From an uncultured Selenomonadaceae bacterium (GTDB taxonomy: Bacteria; Bacillota; Negativicutes; Selenomonadales; Selenomonadaceae), in the NCBI GenBank assembly GCA_937902665.1, contig CALELM010000046.1:9602-73601 (forward strand): a stretch of 64,000 nt of DNA, written 5' to 3'. The notes below the pieces were generated by a model. That model searched no databases. It was not told the origin of the DNA and saw nothing but the letters and a program-made list of their open reading frames with translations. This document shows, piece by piece, positions 43,301-51,712 of the stretch (its first letter is position 1; each line of letters begins with the position of its first letter). A program made the translations under genes and the position numbers.

Positions 43301-45378
43301 CACTGAAAGCCGTGACCTTGGAGGGGCGGACGGAGGAATATCTTTCTGCTTATGACCGCATAGACATTGCACTCGATACTTGGCCGTATCTCGGCGGAGG
43401 AACGACCTGCGATGCCCTGTATATGGGAGTTCCCGTGGTTGCACGAAGGGATGTCACGCATCATGGCCGCTTTGCCTGCAGTATGCTGAAGCAGGCAGGG
43501 CTGGCGGAGCTTTGCGCAGATACGCTGGAAGGATATGTTCGTGAAGCCGTTCTTTTGGCAGGGAATCGGGAAAAGCTTGCAAGACTGCACCAGACGCTCC
43601 GGCGTACGTTGCGGCAGACGGCACTCATGGATGGCGAACGGTATATGGCAGGCTTGGAAGATGCCTATCGGACGATTTGGCGCAGTTATTGCGAGGAAAA
43701 CGGTTCGCCCTTGGATGAGGGGCGCTTGCAGAAGGAGTTTCTTGCAGCAAGGCAGGAAGGACATGCAGAAAAGGAGCAGCGCAGCTCTTTTTGGCTGACG
43801 AACCTTCCTGAAAGGCAGTTGGAGGCGGAACGGGTTTGTGCTTTTTCCTACTATAGAAGGAAACTGTACCGCAGGGCGTATGGTCTAGCTTCCCGTTGCG
43901 TGAGGCTGGATGCTGGCGATGAGGCTATGCTTTACGTTGCGATGGATTCCTTGGACAAGCTTGGCGAGCTTTCCAAGGTGCTGGAGGGGTGCGATACCTA
44001 TTTCAGGACGCATGGTTCTCCTTATTCGGAATATGGGAAGAAACTTTTGCTCCTTCGTGCGTTTGTGGCATCGAAATTGGGCAGGGAATCGGCAGCGCAG
44101 TATTACAGGGAAGTTTATGAGAATGATCCTTCGGATACGGATGCTTATGGATCGTGGCTCTTGGCGCACAATGGCTTTCCTGTGGACGAAGGAAGGTTTT
44201 TTGAGCTGTCCAAGGGGTTTGGCAGGCTGTTTGAGGGAATCCAGCCCTATACGCATGAGGGGCATCCTGTGCATGAGAAGCTTCGTATCGGATATATTTC
44301 TCCGGATTTTCGGATTCATGTTATGTTTCACTTTTATATCGCCATGTTTTTGGCGTATGATGCAGAAAAATTTGAAATCTATGGCTATCATTTGGGCGGG
44401 AAGACGGATGAGATTACGAAGCGGCTTGCAGGTCTGGCGAAGGGATGGCGCATGGTGCATGGCTGTTCCCCCAAGGAAATCGCTCAAATGATTCGGGACG
44501 ATGAAATTGATATCCTGTTTGATTTGGCAGGGCATACGATGGAGGGGGGGCTTCCTGTGCTTGCCTGCAAGCCTGCGCCTGTGCAGATTTCGGGACTTGG
44601 CTATATGGCAACAACGGGACTTCCTGCGGTCGATTATTTTCTGACGGATTCGTATGTAGATCCAGTGGGAATGACGGAAAGATACTTCACGGAGCGGTTG
44701 CTACGCCTAACGAGCCAGTTCTGCTACGCTGCTCCCTTTGGGACTGCGCTGGAAGCCTCGCAGGGAGCGCCCTGCAGGCAGCGTGGGTGGGTACTCTTTG
44801 GCGTGTTCAATGCTTATCGGAAGTATCGGGACGAAATGCTTTTGCTGTGGAAGAAGATACTGGAACGTGTTGCAGGCTCGAAAATCTTGCTGAAGTCGCA
44901 GGTGCTGTTCAGTCCTGCCATGCAGGAGGAAGCCTTTGAACGATTTGCTTCGCTTGGCTTTGATATGGATCGCGTGATTTTTGAGCCGGCAACGACCGAT
45001 TACATGCAGCGTTATCTGGATGTGGATATTTCCTTGGATACTTATCCCTATCCAGGGGGAGGAACGACCTGTGATTCCCTGTACATGGGCGTGCCAGTCA
45101 TAGCCAAGTACGGGACGAGGCACAGCAGCCGCTTTACCTACAGCATTTTGGCAAATGTCGGTTTGGGGAGTCTTGCCGTGCAGACAGATGAGGAATATGT
45201 GGAAAGAGCCGTGCTGTTGGCAGAGGATAAGGAACTTTTGGATGCCTTGCATCGAAAGCTTCGCAGAATGATGGAGAAATCGAGCGTGATGGATACGGAT
45301 GCCTATATGAGAGAGCTGGAGGAAGCATATCAGCGGATTTGGAAGGAATATCAGGAAGGGACAGGGAGTCGGGTATGA
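40396..45378 (+). CDS. Three-domain GT41 (O-GlcNAc-transferase/SPINDLY-like) protein
   Basis: The 1660-residue protein has TPR-like helices and three GT41 catalytic modules, beginning near residues 187, 741 and 1294. Each keeps LRIGY(L/I)S with DF..H, the DLSGHT-type His motif, a UDP-contact Lys after FNNFAK or its equivalent (SLSHWDK, FNAYRK), and PGGGTTCD.LYMGVPV (LGGGTTCD in module 2). GT41 enzymes attach GlcNAc or related sugars to Ser/Thr in the cytoplasm. Three complete modules in one chain are exceptional. I infer flagellin priming or multi-site modification. The stop overlaps the next start (ATGA). Confidence 0.88.
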   Translation: MELRDRIYQALDARQFASAREAIAELKAEAPAEAAGLLVALEIEDGCLDEAAVSLEELRQLSPQDIYTRFLEARLAFSLHEYQKARHILEELLAGDMPAIYLEKVLNLYGQCCRLFGDCRGAAESYRLASEVVPSRELKALEYSDYLFNLHYLPQSLWEQKREAIGFGRLFSDVPWFLQGFPVREKKLRIGYLSGDFRNHVVLRFVYAFFLQVDKERFEVYAYANHLEDAYSEHLKTLVDGWRNIYGISDEEAARLIYEDEIDILVDFSGHTKGNRLPVLARKPAPVQISGVGYFASTGLPSMDYFLSDAFLAEGNAQDGFAEELLVLPQSHFCYTPMQEENLPCMAPFEKNGYVTFGSFNNFAKVNDEVLLVWSKLLREMPTARLLLKADAFAFEDTKAAALERLVQAGLDMRRVECRAWSEEYLAEYGDMDIALDPWPYPGGGTTCDALYMGVPVVTMTGASQGERFGASLLQNLGLAELVAKDTAEYASIALALAEDREALSMLRKNLRDMMQNSPLMDVSGYQESLAAAYQMVWHHYCDTQEELTYAEQRILLSRIEKWQEQGDRRQAVSGMSRILAGSQNLSLLFRLAEIAIDGKEISIVEETARQMEQCGPRQGATLLVQAYLCSMKHEAEKALLFSERARNAGTLDNVQMGMAWHLTASLQKEQGKRALAAHSYLESSRWQAAKENALAEYSNYLLNLHYGGEREIFRTAAEGYGILLADVKRYSHDMARHRHARLRIGYISPDFCRHVAACFAGVFFASADSQVFSVYAYSLSMETDAVTEEFRSRAEHFIDLSGMDAEKAARRIYEDEIDILVDLSGHTGGNALPILARKPAPVQVSGIGYFATTGLSAVDYFLSDVSLAEAGAQRDFVERLLVLPQSHWCYRPVAGMERPAGPAPFRKNGYITFGSLSHWDKITDEMLLAWAEILNRVQGARLFLKCGVYSNEERLPEVKRRLQEAGIPLKAVTLEGRTEEYLSAYDRIDIALDTWPYLGGGTTCDALYMGVPVVARRDVTHHGRFACSMLKQAGLAELCADTLEGYVREAVLLAGNREKLARLHQTLRRTLRQTALMDGERYMAGLEDAYRTIWRSYCEENGSPLDEGRLQKEFLAARQEGHAEKEQRSSFWLTNLPERQLEAERVCAFSYYRRKLYRRAYGLASRCVRLDAGDEAMLYVAMDSLDKLGELSKVLEGCDTYFRTHGSPYSEYGKKLLLLRAFVASKLGRESAAQYYREVYENDPSDTDAYGSWLLAHNGFPVDEGRFFELSKGFGRLFEGIQPYTHEGHPVHEKLRIGYISPDFRIHVMFHFYIAMFLAYDAEKFEIYGYHLGGKTDEITKRLAGLAKGWRMVHGCSPKEIAQMIRDDEIDILFDLAGHTMEGGLPVLACKPAPVQISGLGYMATTGLPAVDYFLTDSYVDPVGMTERYFTERLLRLTSQFCYAAPFGTALEASQGAPCRQRGWVLFGVFNAYRKYRDEMLLLWKKILERVAGSKILLKSQVLFSPAMQEEAFERFASLGFDMDRVIFEPATTDYMQRYLDVDISLDTYPYPGGGTTCDSLYMGVPVIAKYGTRHSSRFTYSILANVGLGSLAVQTDEEYVERAVLLAEDKELLDALHRKLRRMMEKSSVMDTDAYMRELEEAYQRIWKEYQEGTGSRV

Positions 45379-47831
45379 GAAAATTGAGAATCGGCTATCT
45401 TTCGGATGGCTTTTGCCAAGGAGAGCAAAAGGATTTTTTGGCAGTGTATTTTACGGCAAAGGACAAATACTGCTTTGAGGTTTACGGGTATCAGGCAGGA
45501 AACGCAGATGCAGTTACAAAGCTGTTTGAGGAATCCGCAGATGGCTGGAACAACCTGCAGGGGAAATCCTCTTTGCAGGCGGTAAAGGAGATTCGGAAGG
45601 ATAAGCTGGATTTGTTGGTGATTCTGGGAAATCCGTCCTGCACGGAGCTTATAGCGGAGCTTGCGGGGAAGAATGTGGCGGGATATATCCTGCAGGAGAA
45701 GTTTGACAGGTTCTGCTATACGCCCTTTGCCAAGGTGAGGAATTACGCCGTATATGCTCCTCTTTTGGACAGGGGCGATTTGACGATTGACTACTTGGAC
45801 GGCAGGACGATGGAGGAGATCCCTTATCAGGAACTGGATATAGGGCTTTATCGGCATACCCCCTCGCTGGCTGAGCTGTGCCATGCCATGGATAACGGGC
45901 TGCCTGTTGTGGTTTGCGATGAGGAAAAAAACGAGGGTATCCGCTACATGATGGAGGAATTGGGGCTTGCCGGATGCTATGCGGTTACGGAGGTGGATTT
46001 TGCAAGGGCAGTGCTGAACCTGTCGGAACAACGGGAGGAAATTTGCAGGCTGCACCGAGAACTTCATGCAAGGCTTCATGCGTCAAAGCTTATGGATATC
46101 GGTCACTATATCATAGAGCAGGAAAGGAAATATTTCCAGATTGCTTATGGGGAGAAAAAGGAAAATGTGAAGAAGTTGCTTTCTGAGCTGGAGAAGCTGC
46201 AGGAAAAAAAGAATTGGAAGGAATATGTCCGCCTGCACGGGAAATTGGTGGGAATGGAGGCTGTTCCAACGGAAAAGCTCCTGATTGGGGCATGGGCATA
46301 TAATTTCTTGCAGGTTCCCATGCGAACCCTCCACTGGGCAAGGAAGGCAGAGGAGCATCATGCAGAAAAGCTTGCTACACAGCTGTATCTGCAGGCAAAG
46401 GCATTATGGGAAGAGGGACACTGGGCAGAGCTTGGCAAGGTCTGCCAAAGGATCTTGGATCTGGAAGAAGCCGGCAAGGAATTGCTCTCGGAAATCCGAT
46501 TTGACGCATGGCGTTATATGGCATTTGTTTTTATTCGTTTGGGTGATGCAAGAACAACGATGGCATACCGAAAAGTCAGCGAGCTTTCGTCCAATGAAGT
46601 GGATCGGCGCGGTTTTTTCAGTGCCAGCTTGTTGTCCTATAATTTTCAGGAGGTCTCCTTGCAGAAGCTGTATGAGGAACATGTTTCCTATAACCAGTTT
46701 TTTACGGGAATTGAGCCTTATACGAAGTGGCAGCACCAGAGCGGGGAAAAGCTGCGGATTGGCTATATTTCCCCTGATTTCCGCAATCATGTAATGAGTA
46801 CCTTTTGCTGGCCCTTTTTGGCGAGCTTCAATCGTGAGAAATTTGAGGTTTATGCCTACAACATCAAGGGAAAGGATGATTATGCCAAAATTTTTTCTTC
46901 GCTCGTGACTTGCTGGCGTGATGTGAAGGGTAAGACGTGTGAGGAAATAGCACATCAGATTCATGAGGATGGCATTGACATTTTAGTAGATCTGGCAGGC
47001 CATACCTCAGATTCCGGGCTTCCTGCACTTGCATGGAAGCCTGCCCCGATTCAGGTATCGGGGCTTGGCTACATGACGACAACGGGACTTTCTGCCGTGG
47101 ATTACTTTTTTACCGATAGCTTTGTGGATCCTGTGGGACTGAATGAGGCATATTTTTCAGAACGCTTTTTGCGGCTCAAGAGCCAGTTCTGCTATAATGC
47201 GAACCTGAATCTCGCACCTTCGGAAGGAACGCCGGCAAGGGATCGGGGATGGATTCTCTTTGGTGTTTTCAATCAATATGTGAAGATTACGGATGAAATG
47301 GCTCTCGCATGGAAGGAGATTATGGAGCGTGTGCCAAGATCGAGACTGCTCATCAAGAATGGAGCCTTTGCGGATGAGAGGGCGGTTCTGCTTGCCTATC
47401 GCAGACTGGAGGCACTGGGGATGGATATGAACCGCATTTATTTGGAGCCACCTTCCAAGGATTACATGGAGCGGTATTTGGAAGTGGATATTGCACTGGA
47501 TACCTATCCGTATCCGGGGGGAGGAACGACCTGTGATGCGCTCTATATGGGAGTACCTGTGATTTCCCGTTACAGCAATCGCCACAGTGCACGGTTTACC
47601 TATGGCATGTTGTCGGTTGTCGGCTTGGAGGATTTGGCATCGGATACAAGAGAAGGATATGTGGAAAAGGCTGTGGAGCTGGCGCATGATATGGAGCTTT
47701 TGGATGGGTTGCACAGGAATCTCAGAACGATGATGAAGGCTTCCAGACTGATGGATCCTGTGAAGTACATCGAAGATGTGGAGGAAAATTACTGCAGGAT
47801 TTGGAAGGAATATCAGGAGGGAAAAGCGTGA
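45375..47831 (+). CDS. GT41 glycosyltransferase with a degenerate N-terminal GT41 domain
   Basis: The 818-residue protein has a complete C-terminal GT41 module (about 470-815: LRIGYISPDFRNHV, DLAGHTSDSGLP, FNQYVKITDEM, PGGGTTCDALYMGVPV). The N-terminal 250 residues still look like GT41 (KLRIGYLSDGF, then DNGLPVVV), but the DF..H His, the GHT motif and PGGGTTCD are gone. That part may be a substrate-binding relic. A helical region links the two. The ATG at 45375 overlaps the upstream stop; the stop overlaps the next ATG by one base. Confidence 0.85.
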   Translation: MRKLRIGYLSDGFCQGEQKDFLAVYFTAKDKYCFEVYGYQAGNADAVTKLFEESADGWNNLQGKSSLQAVKEIRKDKLDLLVILGNPSCTELIAELAGKNVAGYILQEKFDRFCYTPFAKVRNYAVYAPLLDRGDLTIDYLDGRTMEEIPYQELDIGLYRHTPSLAELCHAMDNGLPVVVCDEEKNEGIRYMMEELGLAGCYAVTEVDFARAVLNLSEQREEICRLHRELHARLHASKLMDIGHYIIEQERKYFQIAYGEKKENVKKLLSELEKLQEKKNWKEYVRLHGKLVGMEAVPTEKLLIGAWAYNFLQVPMRTLHWARKAEEHHAEKLATQLYLQAKALWEEGHWAELGKVCQRILDLEEAGKELLSEIRFDAWRYMAFVFIRLGDARTTMAYRKVSELSSNEVDRRGFFSASLLSYNFQEVSLQKLYEEHVSYNQFFTGIEPYTKWQHQSGEKLRIGYISPDFRNHVMSTFCWPFLASFNREKFEVYAYNIKGKDDYAKIFSSLVTCWRDVKGKTCEEIAHQIHEDGIDILVDLAGHTSDSGLPALAWKPAPIQVSGLGYMTTTGLSAVDYFFTDSFVDPVGLNEAYFSERFLRLKSQFCYNANLNLAPSEGTPARDRGWILFGVFNQYVKITDEMALAWKEIMERVPRSRLLIKNGAFADERAVLLAYRRLEALGMDMNRIYLEPPSKDYMERYLEVDIALDTYPYPGGGTTCDALYMGVPVISRYSNRHSARFTYGMLSVVGLEDLASDTREGYVEKAVELAHDMELLDGLHRNLRTMMKASRLMDPVKYIEDVEENYCRIWKEYQEGKA

Positions 47832-49288
47832 TGGGGGATTTTGAGCGTTCCTACGACAAGATGAAAAAGGCGTATGACAAGAAAAAATATGAGAAAGCAC
47901 TGCAACTTTTGTCGAGAATGTGGGAGGAGAATGGGATTCCTGCGCAAAAGGAATGGATGTGCCATAATGCGGCAGGGCTGTCGTACTTTTTTCTGGGAGA
48001 TATGAAGCGTTCCCTGCCGCACCTGAAGGCGGCGTGGGAAAATCCGGGAGATGCGGATCCTGCCACCTTGCGAAGAATCTACAGCAATTATTTGATGTAC
48101 CTGCACTACCTTCCTGCGGTGACGGATGAGGAATTGGCGAAGGCACATTTTCACTATGCGGACTTCTTTTCGGATGTGACGAGATACATGCACAGGAAAA
48201 GGGAAAAGGAGAAGCTGAGGATAGGCTATATTTCTCCTGATATCGTGGATCATGTCGTGCTGAATTTTTCTATTCAGCTGTTTGCTTGCTATGATCGCAA
48301 ACGCTATGAGGTGATTCTCTACAGCACAGGGAAGCGGACGAATGAGGTGACGGACTGGGTCGCTTCCATGGTGAATGGCTTTCGTGATTTGTCGGGACTC
48401 CCTGCGGAGGATGTGGCAAAGAGGATCTACGAGGACGAGGTGGATATTCTCGTGGATTTGTCGGGACATTGCGAGGGTGGTTTTACGCTGGAGGCAGCTG
48501 CTTACAAGCCTGCGCCTGTGCAGATTTGCGGGATTGGGTATTTTGATACGACAGGACTTTCCGACTTTGATTACTTTTTGTCAGATGTTTATTGCGATCC
48601 TGCGGAAAATGACAGGCTCTTTTCCGAGAAGCTGCTTCGTTTGCCGCACAGTCACCTTTGCTTTACGCCATCGGAGCGTTTTCGGGATTTTGAGCGGAGC
48701 TATCAGGTTCACGATCCCATTGTGTTTGGCAGTTTCAATAATTTTGCAAAAATTACGGATGAAATGCTTTTGGCATGGAAGGAAATTCTTGGGAGGGTTT
48801 CAGGGAGCAGGCTTCTTCTGAAGAACGTCATTCCCAGCAAAGGACCAATGGAGAGAATGAAAAAGCGAGCTATTTCTTTAGGCTTTCAAGAGTGCCAGCT
48901 GGATCTCAGGCCAGCGACACCGGATTACTTGAAGGATTATATGGATGTGGATATCGTGTTGGATACCCACCCTTACCCGGGGGGCGGAACGACCTGTGAG
49001 GCTCTTTATATGGGAGTTCCTGTCGTTAACCTGCGCGGGACGAGGCACGGCGCAAGATTTGGGTATTCCCTGCTAAAAAATATGGGGCTTGAGGAGCTTT
49101 CGGCGTCCTCAATTGCGGAATATATTGATCTGGCCGTGGGACTTGCAGAAGATAAGGAGACTCTTGAGGCATTGCATGCGAGCCTTCGGGAAATGATGAA
49201 AAAATCTCCCGTGATGAATGCAAGGCAGTATGCTTGCGAGGTGGAGCAGGCGTATGAAATGGCATGGCAGGAATGGATGAAAAGCTAG
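47831..49288 (+). CDS. GT41 glycosyltransferase with N-terminal TPR
   Basis: The 485-residue protein has about 135 residues of TPR-like helices, then one GT41 module: LRIGYISPDIVDHVV, DLSGHCEGG (Cys for the usual Thr after His), GSFNNFAKITDEM and PGGGTTCEALYMGVPV. It should transfer a sugar to Ser/Thr in the cytoplasm, like bacterial OGT homologues. AGGAGGG precedes both a GTG at 47828 and the ATG at 47831; the ATG overlaps the upstream stop (TGATG). It ends a tightly packed run of five genes. Confidence 0.86.
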   Translation: MGDFERSYDKMKKAYDKKKYEKALQLLSRMWEENGIPAQKEWMCHNAAGLSYFFLGDMKRSLPHLKAAWENPGDADPATLRRIYSNYLMYLHYLPAVTDEELAKAHFHYADFFSDVTRYMHRKREKEKLRIGYISPDIVDHVVLNFSIQLFACYDRKRYEVILYSTGKRTNEVTDWVASMVNGFRDLSGLPAEDVAKRIYEDEVDILVDLSGHCEGGFTLEAAAYKPAPVQICGIGYFDTTGLSDFDYFLSDVYCDPAENDRLFSEKLLRLPHSHLCFTPSERFRDFERSYQVHDPIVFGSFNNFAKITDEMLLAWKEILGRVSGSRLLLKNVIPSKGPMERMKKRAISLGFQECQLDLRPATPDYLKDYMDVDIVLDTHPYPGGGTTCEALYMGVPVVNLRGTRHGARFGYSLLKNMGLEELSASSIAEYIDLAVGLAEDKETLEALHASLREMMKKSPVMNARQYACEVEQAYEMAWQEWMKS

Positions 49289-49341
49289 CAGGAATTTTTC
49301 CGTTGCTGTCGAATGTAAAAGTTGAACGTAAATGTGAAAAG

Positions 49342-49368
49342 TATTGATTGAAAAGTTATCGTATGATA
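49342..49368 (+). promoter_or_regulatory. Possible internal promoter of the glycosylation island
   Basis: In the 107-bp gap after the GT41 run, TTGATT is followed after about 15 bp by GATAAT, upstream of GGAGG and the ATG at 49396. It would give the distal half of the island its own transcript. Confidence 0.35.
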
Positions 49369-49395
49369 ATTGTCGCTTGAATGGAGGCTTTTGAA

Positions 49396-50301
49396 ATGGA
49401 AATTGAGATTACAGATGATATGTATCCGGGATATACCTTTGCAGAGAAGAAGGTATTGGCAGTGATGGACAGGCAGCTGTATACAGAGGCATTGAACTAT
49501 ATGCCGGATGTTTTGCAGCAGGAGGTGATGAAGCCGGAATTCTTTTATCGTACTGCGTATTGTTATTTTATGCAGGGAGATTATGGAAGAGCGTCTAAAT
49601 GGATAGATGATGCCCTTGGTGCTATGCCGGGAGATATCCAAACGTTGCTTTTGCTTGCAAAGATCTGCACGCTGTGCAATCGGAGTGAGGATGGTCTTGC
49701 TGTGCTTGATATGGTGGTAAAGAATGCAAAGGAACAGCTCAGTGGTACGCAGCAGGAAGAAATCAGGGATTGCTCTCTTGCGTTCCTGCGCAGGGACAAG
49801 GAGGCTGCAAGAAAGAATTATCCATCACTTGCAGAGTTCGTCCTGTCAGCGGAGGATGGTGCTGACGGAAAGAGTGCCAAGGCAATCCTGACGGCATTGA
49901 AGCAAAAGCTTGCTGCATCGAAGGAGCGGGAGGGCGAAGTCCCTGCGGAAAAGGTTGCTCCTGCGGAGAAAAAAGAAGCATGCACAGAGGAAGAAGCATG
50001 CCAACCAGAAGAAAAGAATGGTTGCGCTGCACAGGCAAAGGCAGATCAGATTCTTTCCATGGATCTTCCAGTAAAGGATAAGATTCGTCTTTTGAATCAG
50101 TTTGCGGGTGCTTTTTATTTCCAAGGCGATGCAAGGAGCGCAAAGGTACTGCTGACGGCTTCCTTGAAGCTGGATGCAGGGGATGGCACGTTGCGAAACA
50201 TGGCGCTTGTTCTGGCAGAGCTTGGCGACAAGGAAAAGGCAATGCAGTTTGCGGCACAGATGAAGGAAACCAATTTCATGCTGTTGAAGTCGCTTCGTTG
50301 A
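49396..50301 (+). CDS. TPR protein of unknown function with acidic linker
   Basis: The 301-residue protein has TPR-like helices at residues about 15-130 (FFYRTAYCYFMQGDYGRASKWIDDAL) and at the C-terminus (FAGAFYFQGDARSAKVLLTASL). A Glu/Lys/Ala-rich low-complexity stretch (about 175-215) separates them. No catalytic motif, signal peptide or membrane helix is visible. Lying between glycosyltransferase genes, it may be a scaffold or substrate adaptor; this is inference from context only. GGAGG precedes the ATG at 49396. Confidence 0.7.
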   Translation: MEIEITDDMYPGYTFAEKKVLAVMDRQLYTEALNYMPDVLQQEVMKPEFFYRTAYCYFMQGDYGRASKWIDDALGAMPGDIQTLLLLAKICTLCNRSEDGLAVLDMVVKNAKEQLSGTQQEEIRDCSLAFLRRDKEAARKNYPSLAEFVLSAEDGADGKSAKAILTALKQKLAASKEREGEVPAEKVAPAEKKEACTEEEACQPEEKNGCAAQAKADQILSMDLPVKDKIRLLNQFAGAFYFQGDARSAKVLLTASLKLDAGDGTLRNMALVLAELGDKEKAMQFAAQMKETNFMLLKSLR

Positions 50302-50365
50302 TTCATTTTTTTATGGGAATGAAAAGCTTGTGCAGATAGTACAGAGTGATTGGGAGGTGAATGGG

Positions 50366-51604
50366 TTGGCAGGCTACATTACGGAACTGGCAGATTTTTT
50401 GCATGAAAATAAAAAAGAAATTTTACGGGCAGATGGCTTGAGGAAAAAAGAAATTCTGGAGGATTTGAGGAACTGCTTGGAGGCATTGCCTATAGAGTCC
50501 CTGCGATTGCTGCAGGCAGGAAATCCGGAAAGGGCATATACCATGCTTAATGACTGGTATGATATATGTGAATCCTATCTGGGGAATGTTTCGTTTATTT
50601 ATGGAAAATTGATTATTCCGGTGACTGTGGCACTTTCACGGTATGAGAGTGCGGAACGGTATTGCAGGGCATGGATTGAGCATAGGTTAAGAGACGATGA
50701 AAATATATGGTTTTACTTGGGAAACGCTTATGCCGGATGGGGCAAGAGACAAGAGGCGGTTTCAGCATATCAGGAAGCTTTGAAGCTGAAGGAAAACTTT
50801 AGGGAAGCGAGGGAAAACTTGCATGCTGTGCAGGAAAATATGAAAGCAAGGCACTTTTTTCCGCAAGAGAACATACTTCGCTTCCAGCCAGAGGATTATC
50901 GCTCGATTCCAATTTTTATCAACTCAAGAGATCGAGTGGAATGTCTCCGCAAGCTGGTGGACTGGCTCTTGGAGGCAAGGTATGCGAATATTATTTTGCT
51001 GGACAATGCCTCGACCTATCCGCCTTTGCTTCGCTACTATGATGAGATTTGCGCTCTGCCGCAGGTCAGGTGCATTCGTTTCCATGAGAATTTAGGTCAT
51101 ACTGCGCTATGGGATTCCGGCATTTTGGAGCAGATGCAGATTCATACGCCATACGTTTATACGGATTCAGATGTTTTGCCCGTGGAGGATTGCCCAAAGG
51201 AAATTCTTAGGGATATGGTTGGCATATTGAAACAGCATCCGTATTTAGACAAGGTAGGACTGGGACTGAGAATAGACGATATTACTTACTATGATGCAGG
51301 GCGCAAGCAGGCATGGGAAAAGCAATTCTATCGCTTTCCGATGGAGGATGGGCTGGTATTCGCTCCTGTAGATACCACGTTTGCGCTTTACCAAAACATG
51401 CGTCACTATTCTTTATATGTTGCAGCACGAACAACAGGCAGGAGGATGGCAAGGCATTTGCCGTGGTATTATGACTACGATCATCTTCCTGAAGATGAAG
51501 CATATTACATGAAGCATGCAAATTCTTCGTCTACCTTGTCAAAGGAGGCAGGAAACAAATCGGAAGATCCGCTTAAAAATTACAGGTGGGTAGGATTCTT
51601 TTGA
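50366..51604 (+). CDS. GT-A-like glycosyltransferase with N-terminal TPR (INSRDR family)
   Basis: The protein of about 412 residues has TPR-like helices (WFYLGNAYAGWGKRQEAVSAY), then a GT-A-like domain: IPIFINSRDRVECLRKLVDW, IILLDNASTYPPLLRYYDEI, RFHENLGHTALWDSGIL and YVYTDSDVLP, in which DSD is the likely metal-binding DXD. Its closest visible relative is the gene at 53062. The acceptor is unknown; flagellin glycan is inferred from context. GGGAGGTGA supports a TTG start at 50366; a GTG at 50330 is the alternative. Confidence 0.75.
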   Translation: MAGYITELADFLHENKKEILRADGLRKKEILEDLRNCLEALPIESLRLLQAGNPERAYTMLNDWYDICESYLGNVSFIYGKLIIPVTVALSRYESAERYCRAWIEHRLRDDENIWFYLGNAYAGWGKRQEAVSAYQEALKLKENFREARENLHAVQENMKARHFFPQENILRFQPEDYRSIPIFINSRDRVECLRKLVDWLLEARYANIILLDNASTYPPLLRYYDEICALPQVRCIRFHENLGHTALWDSGILEQMQIHTPYVYTDSDVLPVEDCPKEILRDMVGILKQHPYLDKVGLGLRIDDITYYDAGRKQAWEKQFYRFPMEDGLVFAPVDTTFALYQNMRHYSLYVAARTTGRRMARHLPWYYDYDHLPEDEAYYMKHANSSSTLSKEAGNKSEDPLKNYRWVGFF

Positions 51605-51712
51605 AGAAATACCGAAAAAGTGGAATACAGAAAATGTGTAGGAACGAAGTAAGACGATTGTTCGTGGAATGTGAGTGACGGGACTAGTGAAATGGCATGA
51701 GGGGAAAAGTGC

